64,000 bases of DNA from Prunella strophiata (taxonomy: Eukaryota > Chordata > Aves > Passeriformes > Prunellidae), in the NCBI GenBank assembly GCA_036583965.1, contig JAZBQD010000017.1:27934385-27998384 (forward strand), given 5' to 3'. Position numbers and translations under genes: made by a program. Position 1 is the stretch's first letter, and every line of letters begins with the position of its first letter. Below are positions 11,801-23,240 of this stretch, one piece after another. A model generated the notes under the pieces. It worked only from the letters and a program-made list of their open reading frames with translations, searched no databases and was not told the origin of the DNA.

Positions 11801-14800
11801 TTTTTCACCTCTGTTAAACGAATCAAACTGTCCCTTCCCTTACCTGTCTTTTGTACTGCCCCCATGTGACTGCCTGAATAATTCTGATTTCAAGGTGCTG
11901 AGAACTGGCTGAATTAGAGAGTTTGAGTTGCAGAGTCCAATGTCTGCTCTGTCACTAATAAGAGTTCTTGTGAAGAAAACTAAAGGCAAGAGCATGCTCC
12001 TTTTGCACTTGGAAGCTGCACTTAAGCTCAGATTTTGCTACTGACCCCTACCTCTGTAGTATCTTTGCTTCTGTAATTCATTGCTTTGTATCTCGTTGAT
12101 TCTGACCCTAATCCTGACACACCACCTTGGTTTTAGGCTTAGCCTCAGGGTTTCCACATTCCTGAGCACCTGCTGTGTTACTACTGGACTGAGACTGACT
12201 TTCTGGCTCAGAATCATGCCAGACAAAACAAACAAACAGAGAGACAAACAAACAGAAAATAACTCTGCATCTTGCTCCTGCTGTAGTTTTTGTTTCTATA
12301 GAGGTCATGTGGAACTGGAGCTTTTCTGGTACAGCCAAAGCTGCTGAACTGCTCTGTTTTTTACACATTGAGCTGCTGAGTGCTTGCATGTACATCCTTC
12401 CTTCAGTTTTTACGTCTTCCATTTACAGCTGTGGCCACCCAGTATCATGTAGAAGCATGCTGGTTCATGGGCAAAACAAAATTTTTCTGCTTTTAAAGAA
12501 ATGTCATGCTAACCAAACCCAGATCAATTATAGTAGGGACTATTATGATTTCTTAATTTATTTTTTTTATCTCTGCTAAATCCTAACTTAATGTTTATCA
12601 TATAATTATTTTTCTCTGTATTGAATTTTCTTGTTACTGAATGCTACAATTTTGGTTATTTCAACATCAGCAACAATGAAAATGGAAAATGTGTTTGGCC
12701 TGCTTGTGCTCATTTCACTTTTTATGTTTGTCTCTCCACATGCATTTCTTCTTTCCTTCCTTCATCTTAACCTCCCATTCCTCCTCCTTTTGCCTACCTA
12801 CTTGAAAAGCTGAAATATTTTCTGTTTGAAAATCTTTTCTTTTCTGAAATCTGTCAAACATTTTGGTTTGAGTCTTGGAAAATTTAAAAAAATTATGAAC
12901 ATTTTGATGGAAAATGAAATTTTGTGGCCATTCCCAGCATATTTGGTCTTGATGCAGCCAGTCAGACAATGCAATCCCCAGGTCTCTGAAGGGGCAGAAG
13001 GGGATAGGGCTGTGTTTTCTCTCTGCCCAGCGCTGCCAACACTCTCCAAGTCCCAATGGCCAAGGCACGACTGGATTACTGGGAAGGTCCTCCAGCCTTG
13101 TAAGGACTGAACACACACCAGCTTGGCCTGAGATGGGGCTCTGTTCAACATAGAGACAGAGCATAAGGAAACTCCTCCAGAAGTGGATCCCTCCCACAAG
13201 CAGGCAGTTATCCTATTTTCTGTAGGATCACATTCCCCCTATCCTGTCCCTCACAGCTTTAAATCCTCTAGTTCCCTGCTGCTGTGTCTCTGTGGGACAC
13301 AACTGCAGGCTGTGTAGAGACGCACTCCTTCGATAGGGAGTGCAGGAAGAGGGAAGGGAGATTTCCTTCAACCCCATTCTGGGTCCCAAGGACTGATGTA
13401 CAGGGGGAAATCAACCCGCACTCTCTTTTCCTGGGAACACAGCTCCCTCGTGAGGCAGACTTCAGCAGAGCCGTTTGAGGCTCCAGGTTCAGCTAAGTAA
13501 TGGGATATCTGCTGCAAAACCACCTGCAACACCAAGGAAGCAGACACACCCATCAACTCAGCACAGCTACAACTGGCAGAAGATGCATCCTGTAAGAGGT
13601 GAAGCTGGGGAAAGGAGCACTAGATCCTGCTGTTTTCCAGGGAGCCCAGGTGCTCCCAGCACTTGCCCTGCTTTGCTCTAACTGCTAGTCCCAAATGTTT
13701 TCTCAACACCAAAAGAATCCCCCAGACTTGACCTCTTTGCCATACTCTAAAGACTCTGCTACTTAATTCCTTAGAAATCAAATCACAGACTCCCACCCCT
13801 ACAATCCCTGCTGCCCACCTGGCATGCTTTTTCATCCCCCCTGTTGATGTCACTGGCGTATGGTAAGTGCTCAGGGGGATCATTCTGGTGACTGTGCAGC
13901 TCTGATTAGTCCATGACAAATGGTAGGACTGTGCTTCCAGCCTGGTGAGGTTCACTCTAGGTGTACTGACACCGTCACATGAAAGCAAATTTTTGCTTCT
14001 GCTGCCAAAAAAATTGAGAAAAAAACATTGATAATATCGTTTGTTTGTCCTTGACTCCAGTTGGCATAGGGACTCCAGCACATCAAGTATAGCAGCACTC
14101 AGCAGCAGTGTGACATCTTCATTCAGGACACAATAGTCCCTGTTAATTTCTACCCTCCACCAGAATTCTTCATGGGCCATATGAGATATTTAAAAGAAAC
14201 TGATCCTTCTTTGGGTCTCCAATGGGTGAATCAGGCTGCAGGTGTGAGTCAGGGAATCTCAGTTGCTGCAGTATCACTGCTGGTGCACAGTCATGGTAGC
14301 AATCAGCCTGCCATTCATCCAGCCACAGTAAAGCCACAACAGAGAAATATTCTGAGAGGCAAGACAAGCTAGTCAGCTGTTTACCCCTCTCCATATTCAT
14401 AATGGCTACACTGAAAGCTCATTGGTGCCCTTTTGGAGCCTTGCAGTACACTGTCCTCAGGAAGTCTGTGCCAAGGATACATGAGGCCTCCAGGACTGTC
14501 CAGAAAAGGGTGTTTTTGCCACAAACCCAAAAATATCAGTTAGTAGTATTAAACAACTTGCATAAGGGTGAACAAAATCTGTGGAAGTCCATGCAGTAAA
14601 ACCACCAATATCAATCTCAGCAAAGAGGAGGTGTATTCTCTCATTCTGTCTGCAAGATAACTTCCCCAGCATAGGTAAGTGCACAACGTTTGTATTAACA
14701 TGCTCCAAAGCTCAACAACATGAAGAGTTATTCAGTGCAGCCAGCCAGCTTCAAAGACACAGAAACCTGCTGATTAATAACTGCTATAGCTATAGCATGC

Positions 14801-14852
14801 TTAATTCAGAACTCCCATTGGCTCAATCCACATGCTGTGTGCTAAAAAGGAT
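11801..14852. other. Unassigned stretch with several longer minus-strand reading frames
   Basis: No known gene was recognised. Minus-strand frames of 160 codons (13197-12715), 186 codons (14180-13620), 76 codons (14400-14170) and 83 codons (14708-14457) are open, longer than most of the gene-poor DNA around them. None shows a domain I can name. The last three end just below a minus-strand LTR, so a decayed internal retroviral segment is possible but not shown. The 12715-13197 frame overlaps another minus frame and a plus frame, which argues for chance openness. Confidence 0.4.
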
Positions 14853-15423
14853 TGTGGTGGGTTGACCTTGGCTGGATGCCAAGTGGCCACAAACAGCTCT
14901 ATCACTCAACAGGGGAGAAAATAAGATGAAAAAACTCATGGATTGAGATAAAGGCAGTTCAATGAAAAAAACCAAAGGCTGTGTTTGGAAACAAAGCAAA
15001 GCAAAAATATTTATTCTGTTGTTTTCATCATCAGGTAGTGTCCTGGGAAGCAGGGCCTCAGTATGTGTAGTGATTACTTTGGAAGACAAATGCCATAATA
15101 ACAAATCCCTGCCATGATCCTTAAGTTCTATTTTTTTTTTTTTTTTTTTTGTTAAGTACAACATCACACAGTATAAAATATCCCCTTTGGTTATGAAATG
15201 TCCCCTCTGATTTGTCCTGGCTGCGTGTGCTCCCAAACTCTTGCCCACCTCCAGCCTACTGGCCATCAGATGGAGTGTGAATAAACAGCCTTGACGCTGT
15301 GTGAGCCCTGTTCAGCATGAGCAAAACACTGGTGTGCTATCAACAGCATTGTAGCTATAAGTACAAAGAACAGCTCTATAGTGGTTGCTACCAGGAAAGT
15401 TGACTCCATCCCAACCAGACCCA
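14853..15423 (-). mobile_element. ERVL-type LTR
   Basis: On the plus strand this block starts TGTGGTGGGTTGACC and ends near AACCAGACCCA, the antisense form of a common avian ERVL-type LTR. Read on the minus strand it has a TATA-like box near 15170-15182 and an AATAAA signal at 15010-15015, in the right order for U3-R-U5. A 20-base T-run (15131-15150) has expanded inside it. Neither flank shows a convincing primer-binding site or polypurine tract, so it is probably a solo LTR. The family name comes from memory of such repeats, not from a search. Confidence 0.72.
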
Positions 15424-16560
15424 CTCGCCGTGCTCGTCTGTGAGTCCAGTGTCACCCAGCTGCAATCAGAATCCCATCTCCCTTCACTTCACTCCTGCAA
15501 TGTCAGGGAAAGCCCTGTCCTCTGCCATTCCAGGCTGACCCTCATGGTAAACTTTCCCTTTCCCCACAGCAGAGGAGGAGGCATTGAAACCTCCTTCCTT
15601 GGCTCCACACAGCTGACAACTGGCACTTCTGGCCACTCTCCACTCTCTTTCCTTCCCAGGCCCAGGGAGTAGGGCAGCAACCAACTAGGACGTCCCTGTC
15701 CCAGCCATGAAGATTTGTTCCTCTGCCTCCCAAAGAGCTGAGAGTTATCTTCATCAGAGGTCTGCTTGCCCGAGAGCCTTCTGTCCCTAGGCCATTTGGG
15801 GTCTGGCTCTATAACTGGCCACAGCAGGTCAGTCCTCATGATTGCCAGCAACTCTAGCAGTGAGAACAGGGTTACAGGTTTTGTATCTGCTCCAGGGAAA
15901 CTCAGTGTACTGCTGGCCAGGCTTTCAGCAGAGGTGTGCCTTGGAGCAGCTGCTGGGCTGCAGACAAGGTGGCAGATTTTCTCTCCCTGGCTCTGCTGCC
16001 TGTTGCTGAGGTACAGCCAGCAGCTCTTTGTGAGCCTCCTGTGAGCTGGCTGACCTGTCAGTCAGGTCCTGACATCTCTGCATCCATCAAGACATTTCCA
16101 TTCAGGCAGCCTGCACCTGCCTCCTCCTGGTGCCAGGGAATACTCCACATCCCTGGGCTCCCTCTGAGGAGGGAAGCTCAGGCGGACACAGGTGAGGGCG
16201 CTCAGCCAGGCAGTGCCCTGAAGCTCAGACCTTAGCCTGGCCTCTGTGGGTTCTCTCTCCACTCTCCATCCTCTTCTGGGGGCTTTGCCACCAGGCCTGT
16301 GAAGGCAGCATTTCCACAGGAACACACTGAGAGCCCAGCAAGCATCCCTCTTTGGCCTGGGCCACTGCCCAGCTGCTTTGGGATACTACAGAGCTAGCTG
16401 GGCCTTCCAAAGCTGTGATTCACCTGGAATCCAGCCCTGGATGTGCTGAAGGTTCAGGGCCTGGATCCCAAAAGGAATCCCTGATGTTCCAGGGCCAACG
16501 ATGACTCCATCACCCACCTCACAGTTCCAATTCTGCTGAGAAAGAAATAGTGACAGCACT
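15424..16560. other. GC-richer unassigned block next to an LTR
   Basis: This stretch of about 1.1 kb is visibly richer in C and G than its surroundings and has several overlapping open frames on both strands (for example 15851-15489 minus and 15936-16235 plus). No protein family, CR1 or LTR was recognised. It could be an old internal retroviral segment, another repeat or a local GC-rich patch. Confidence 0.35.
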
Positions 16561-19500
16561 TGCTGTGCCAGGAAGAAATATTTCCCAGTCCTGGAGCTGC
16601 TTTGTTGGGCATTTCACCCTATGGTCCTTGTAACCTAATGCTACCCAATGCAATGGGACAGGTTCTTTTAAGGACCCTTTGCAGAATTAGAATGGGTCAC
16701 AATGTTGTAATTACAATTAGATCTTTATTATTACATAAAGTGAGTCAATTTCAGACAGAAAATCTTCTGGAAACTCTACAGTAGCATTTCAGATAACTTC
16801 AAGCATAGCAGAAATACTTAGAACAGTTGTTTCAATTTCAACAGTACCTGAAGTTGGACAAATATTTTTGAAATATTGAGGTTTTGAGTAAATTATCGAG
16901 TATGCAGGCAGTTAGTTCCTGAGTCTCACAGTGTAATCACATGTAGAAAGAAAAAAAAAAAAAAACTGCATTTGATTGGCTTTGAGCTGTCATTAATTTA
17001 AGTGAAATTCAGTCATATGACTAACTAAAATATTGGAGGGCATGTCATTTCATTAGGGAAGCTTTATGATGCTATGAACTGATTTAAAAAACATAGACTG
17101 GAGAATATGTTCCAAACTGAAGACTATGATTTAGCTCAGATGGTGAAAGTTGCCTTTCTTTATGGAAAAGTAACTGTCTTCATTTTTACATTCTGTTTTC
17201 AAGAAGAAATTTTCACAAAGCCATAGATCCTTTCCTCTTTCATCAAAAATCTGTTACTTGTAGTTCATTTTCTGCTAGAATATTTTTTTCCAGTTTCAAT
17301 TACTGTAAGCATCATGGGGGTAAAAAAAATCAGTGAAAATGTTATTTGCAGTAATAAAAAGTATCCAGCTTAAGATTTCCTATCAAAATAGATGAATCAT
17401 TCATAAACACTCTAATCATGAGTTTTTAAAATTGGGAAGGAAGTCTGAATAAAAAATACACATATGAAAGTTCTAGGTAGGAGAAGAGGTTTAACGAAGG
17501 ATTGTTAAAAGGTTTCCCTGTTTGGCAGAGACCTTTGTGAATTCAGGAAGGTTCTAGCATAATATTAGCTTAAAAACCCAGACTCTAGAATCCACCTAGA
17601 AAACCACAGTATGCCAAATAATGGTTACAGTTGTATATACAGAAGATGTGGAAAAGTAAGGTTTAATTAAGAATAGCTTTTTAAAAACAGGTACTTCAAA
17701 GATGTAACAGAGAAGTTCAGATGTTGTGAGAGCTTCACAAGATTTGGTGCTTGAAGGAAGATGTCAAAGATGGAATGTTACAGGAAAAGGTGCAAAAAAG
17801 TTTGAAAATGACAGCTAAAATTTGCATTAAAGGGAAAGTCATGCAGAATAGTCAAAGAAGAGTTTTTCCTTGTGAGATTTTCCCCATGTCAATGTGGCCA
17901 ATAATCTGTTTGGAAGGGTATCCCATCCAACCATTTTCATCTTTAGGATGGCACTCTGGCCAAGTTTTGGTGATTCGCTCCTGATGAGTACGTGCATTTA
18001 AATGTGGAAGAACTCTGAAAGACAACCAGCAGATGTAAAAAAATAAGCCAGAAACAGATGCCAAGGCAAGGTGCATGTGCTGCTACACTTTGGACAAATG
18101 CAACGTGATCTGTCATGCAGTTAACAATAATGCAAGAGAAAAGCATGACAGCTCAGATAGCAAGACCATGGTATAAATCAGACCAGTGGAGGTAGTGCAT
18201 TATTCTACAGAACTAAAAATACCTTCTCCTGGGAGAGATGCCTGCCCTATCAAATGCCTCACAAGTCTGGAAAACTCATAAAATCTTCTGCATCCCAATA
18301 AACATAGGAACACCTTGTCAAAATGTACATTATTGTCATTTCATCAAACCCCATTGCACTGCTGAACTGCAGAGGCAGATGAAGAGATAGCAGCTGAAGA
18401 AGGTAAACATGGCTTCTAGCCATCTAGTCCTCCCTGTTGAGAGGGAGAAAGGGTATGTGGATCTGCCTAATTACTACCTGCTTTTACAGGGAAAGCCCAC
18501 TTCATCTAGGCTTTTCTGCAAGTGGCACGGATATCACGTAACTGTTTCACCAGGAGTAAGCAGCCCATGCATAATTACGCCTTCCAGAGGGGAATCACGC
18601 CCTCAGTGCAGGACTCACCGCTCCCAGTTTGCTGTCATTTTGTAGTGAAACCACCACTGACAGCAAAGTGCTTTCATGCTGCCATCAAGAGGGGGCAGCC
18701 TTTGTCAGCCGCATCGCTGCTCCTCCCAGCACAGCGCTGTGTCTGCCTCTCCGGGGTGTGTTTTCATGCCAAGTTCTTGTCACATGGCCTTCTTGCCTGT
18801 TTGCTTAAGCTGTCAGGTTTTGTCAAAGCCGTTCAGGACATGTACCTGATGCCATATTCAGTACCATATTCTGGACTGAGCTAGACTAGCACGGCCCATG
18901 TAAGCATCCCAGGTAATAGTGATGGGGTTGGTGGCATACCTAACTAGTGTGGTTTGTAATTGGGGCTGCTTCAATCACATGGAAACCAGGACACTGATAC
19001 CATAAAGAACTAGATCTCTGATAGAAGTTCTCATAAACTTTGGTTTTCTTCTATCAGATTCAATGAATCCCAACTAGGTATAAATCTTCCATCTGATGAT
19101 CTCACAGGAGTGTTCCAGATCACGCTGGCAGGTCTAGATAAGCAGTGAAAACTGGATCTGTTATAAGGCCAGATATCACCTTTACCCAATCAAGATTGTT
19201 TTCCTTCAATCGTACATAATAATTATCTCTTTTTAAATTTTTTTTTTCTTTTTTTCTTGTTAGAGTACTGACCATGTATTTCTAAGCCTTGAATTTCAGA
19301 TTTCAGTGGGAATCCAGATGAAAGGGGCATAAATAAAAACTTCATCCAAGGACTTATGAAATATACTTAAAAGTTTTACTGCCTTCATTTATTTATGTAG
19401 AAGACCCTATTTTTCCCCCAAGGATCTGGGTCATAACTGAATAAATGCAAGATAAAATTCATCTCCCTGAAGTGCAGAGGTCAGCTCCAGCTCATTAGTG

Positions 19501-21611
19501 ATCAGTGTGGGTTCACCAACATTTCCACTCAGCTCATCTTCTCAGCAGGAGTGGGTCAGAAAAGGATCAGGGATCTTTTAATGAAAACAAATGGGGAAGT
19601 ATCTCAGCACTAAATTTAACCAGAAATCTGTGTCTCTTTGGGGTTTTTAACTCAAGAAGAGCAAAGAATAAGGAATAATGTGTCATCAGATGCAATGGAT
19701 CTTTAGGCAACTGCTCTAAAAAGTGATCCACAACTGCCACCCCTCAGAGGTCTGCAAAGAATGATAAAATTTGTTACCTTTTTACAGCATTCAGATACCC
19801 TGCAATCAGAAACCTAACATCTTGAGAAAACATAGAAATTACTTAGTCAGCTGATGGTGAACAGATCCAGATGTTTGCCACATCTATGATTATACTCAGT
19901 CATAATCCAGAATCTCAGGTTTGCAATTTACCACATTCTTTCTCCCACTTCAGTGCTATTGTTGGAAAACTTTTTTAGTGAGTTTTCCATACTTTTCTAA
20001 TGGAATGAGGCATACAGCAGTGATTTCAACAAGCATTAATAAGTGCCTGACAAGCACACTTTTTTGTTGTGTTGTTGTTGTTTTAGTGACACAGAACACA
20101 ATGCAACACCTTGGATAGGTCAGAGAAAGCTCAGAGGTATCTTTCATTTCTTGACAATAACTGAGTCTGGTGTGCTATGTCTCTTCAATGAAAAGCAATG
20201 TTGATGCTGTATTTCTGTATGTTATCTTATTTAGATTATGTAGTTTTCATCATTTTTCCTATGCCATGTCATGAAGCCAGTCTAATTGGCTGTGAAAGAA
20301 GCAGTACAGGTGCAAATACATGTGCCCATGTCTTTACTAAGGAAAGATATTTACTCATCTGGATGAGATCCAGAAAAATATTAGGAAGTAGAGAATAAAA
20401 TATTCCCAAAGCCACTGGAGGCCAAATGGTAGTATTCTCTGAAATGCATTAAAGCTGTGAAAGAAATGATCATCCAGCTAAAATTAGTCATACTATTATA
20501 GTTGACTCAATACTTCTATCAACTATTTCATATTCATGCCCCTCTGCTTCCCCCAGAGGCCAGCTGTGAGTGAAGGCTTCAGGAAGCACAAAGCTAATTA
20601 TTTGCATGAATAGCATTTTCACATGTCCTCTAGCAATAGCACCTGAAAGCCTTGGTCACAGGATGTTTTCAAAAAGAGGTGTCCTCTGACCCTCAGAGGC
20701 TATGAACCACACACAGCATTGTTAGGGCAGTAAGAGGCAGGAGAAACAAAGGGTGAAAATAGAATCACCACCACTGACTCAGCACCTCCTTCTGCTCAGA
20801 ACAGCTTCAGCACAAATCTTTGGTCTGTCTTTCCTAGGGTGGCTTTTGCATAGATTAAAATAGAGTCTTAGTATGTGGGTTGGATTCATACAATGATTAT
20901 GCATTTTGCAGAACTGGGGCATGGCAATAAGATCCAAAGAAGAGTAAGTTATTCGATTGACTTACTTTTTTATGTTACTGTTGAAAAAATTGTTGAGGAA
21001 TTCCATGCAACTGCTCATGCCATATATCCTGTCACCCAGATACCAGTGGTGAGGAATTTATCCTCTACACTGGCTGAAAAAGACCTCATTTAGTATTTAA
21101 AGTTCTCTGGATGGTTTTGATTGAGTATTGAAATAGTATGGTATATTCTAGAGATAAATGTTTATACTCCAGTAATGACTGAATGGATGCTTTTATATGC
21201 ATTTTTATGGATTACTAGTACTAATTCTTACATTCCTGAATTATTTGCCTTTTTCTTTTTCCCCCAGATATTCTTATTTCATGGGTTTTTTTTGTTTTTT
21301 TCCTTAATATTTCTAGAAGTCAGAGTTTACAGTGCAAATTTTCTTACTACTGCTGGAGGGATGAATATGCATATAATTTATCTAAACCTGCTTACAATAT
21401 TTCAGAATACTCTGAATGTTCTGTTTCATTTTGCCTTTGTTACAATTGAAGGAACCTGTTTTCCAAGTGCATTTTCTGCAAGCTTCTGGCTCCGTCTGCC
21501 TACGGTAGTTCACTGGTTCCCTGATGAACCAACACCACATCTGCAGCATGCATGGGATCTTTCTGTGATGAGATAATTTCAGCTGAGCAGGTGCAACCCG
21601 TGTAAACCAGT
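16561..21611. other. Gene-free intergenic stretch
   Basis: No supported gene or clear transposon. An A-run is present near 16950-16967 and an inverted repeat at 19017-19058. A CpG-containing, moderately GC-rich patch sits at about 18520-18780 without an identifiable exon. Confidence 0.5.
19017..19058. repeat. Perfect 11-bp inverted repeat with 20-base loop
   Basis: TCTGATAGAAG at 19017-19027 is exactly complementary to CTTCTATCAGA at 19048-19058. No function is implied; the surroundings are non-coding. Confidence 0.75.
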
Positions 21612-22258
21612 TGCAATGGGTTAACCCCAGCAGGCAACTCTGTACCAAGGGGATGTTTACTCACACCCCTCCCCATGGTGGGATGAGAATAAGAATTGGA
21701 AAAAAGAGGCAAGACTTGTGGATTGGGATAAGAGCAGTTTAATAATTGAAACAAAGTAAAGATAACAACAACAACAATAATAATAGTAGCAACAACAACA
21801 ACAATGAAAACAACAAAAGCGGCAACTGTAATAAATAGGAGAGAGTAAAAAAAATACAACTGAAGAAAAACATGTGATGCACAATGCAATTGCTCACCAC
21901 CTGCTGGTTGGTGCTCAGCATGTCCTTGAGCAGTGACTGGTGACACCTGCCCAGCTCCCCTTCGTTTATACCCTGAATGTGACACTCTGTGTGATAGAAA
22001 ATCCCTTTGTCCTGTTAGCATCAGCTGTTCTGGCTGTGTCCCCTCCCAGTTTCTTGTGCACCTGCTCATGTGGCAGAGCATGGGAAACTGAAAAGTCTTT
22101 GATTTAGAGCAAGAACTACTTAGCAAAAGCTGAAATATCAGCGTGTTACCAACATTATTCTACTACTGAATACAAAACACACTGTAATAAGACAAAAATT
22201 AACTCCAGACCACACTCTATTAAGACAAAAAATTAACTCCCTCCCAGCAAAAACCAGG
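21612..22258 (-). mobile_element. ERVL-type LTR
   Basis: The plus strand reads from about TGCAATGGGTTAACCCC at the left to GCAAAAACCAGG at the right, the reverse complement of the usual TG…CA avian ERVL LTR. On the minus strand there is a TATAAA box (21965-21970) and an ATTAAA signal (21738-21743). Between the ATTAAA signal and the TATA box is an AAC/AAT-rich microsatellite-like tract (about 21760-21810). Both ends are worn, so boundaries are good to about 10 bp. Confidence 0.75.
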
Positions 22259-23240
22259 TGAGGATCCACATCTTATCCCATTTTTGTCATGCCAAGGTCT
22301 CATGCTCCTCAGCACCCCATCACCTTTCCTATCTTATATACCCACTGCTGTCATTCCTTAAGTCTATGGAGCCTCCCTATAAGGGTTTGTTGAATTCATT
22401 TATTCCATGGCCCTGGACCATCATAACAATCAGGCAGGAAAGATGGTGTGTGGTGCCCAGCTGTTGCATGTTGTAGACAATTCTGACTCCATTGCCACTA
22501 TGCTCGTTGAGTTCCATCAAAGTCCATCCCTCATTAGCACGGCAATGAAATGAAAATTTGGACTGGTGGAGATGGGTACTTGAGGCATCTGATGTGATGA
22601 AGGGTGGACAGCAGCCATAGGAGTTATAATATACAATGTGTGTATATACATATATATATACATAACATATAGCAAATAACATCATACCATTTAATTAACT
22701 GGCTATTCTCACCCAAAATGAAACCCCCTTGAAGTACACATGGACTTCCTTGTACTCCTGCATTACCCACCATGTGCACCTAGGGTCTTAAGAAAAGCAT
22801 CCCACAGATGGGTTTACCTGTGCCTAAGGGACAACCCAAACTGTGACATTATCTCTTTTGGGTCTGTATGTATGGCACGGCCCCACAGATGTGGAAATCC
22901 CTGGGCTGCAGCATAAACTCAGACAGTTCTGTGCAACTGCTCATCCCACTTGCAAGTAGCAATTGCAACTCCTGCCTTTGAAAGTGCAGAAAGATGTTCC
23001 AAGTGAACTTCATTATAGTTTTGGCTGTAGAATTAATGATAATAGAGCTGTTCCTTGCAAGAAAAACCTGTAATTGCTTGAAAGTCCAAAAAGGGATTGT
23101 GTCTGCAATGGGTCATTGCTGCATGGCATGCTGCATGTTGAAGGCTGACTGATCTTGAGAACAAGAGATTTTCAAAGTGAACAGTCATGAGATTGAAAGT
23201 TATCTCATAAGTCATGTGACCAATAGCAATACATAATTAC
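22259..23240 (-). mobile_element. Probable retroviral sequence adjoining the LTR
   Basis: The DNA directly beyond the LTR has the feel of a repeat that commonly travels with this LTR in bird genomes, on pattern memory only. It holds no intact reading frame; short stops break every frame. A TA-rich tract lies at about 22635-22665. The right limit is a guess. A repeat-library comparison would settle whether it is internal ERVL sequence. Confidence 0.45.

Noticed and set aside
12715..13199. Minus-strand frames of 160 and 133 codons
   Set aside because: They overlap each other in different frames and a plus-strand frame, show no domain or splice context, and so are most simply chance.
21657..21921. 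Tyr/Cys/Leu-rich minus-strand frames
   Set aside because: They translate the AAC/AAT repeat tract inside an LTR.
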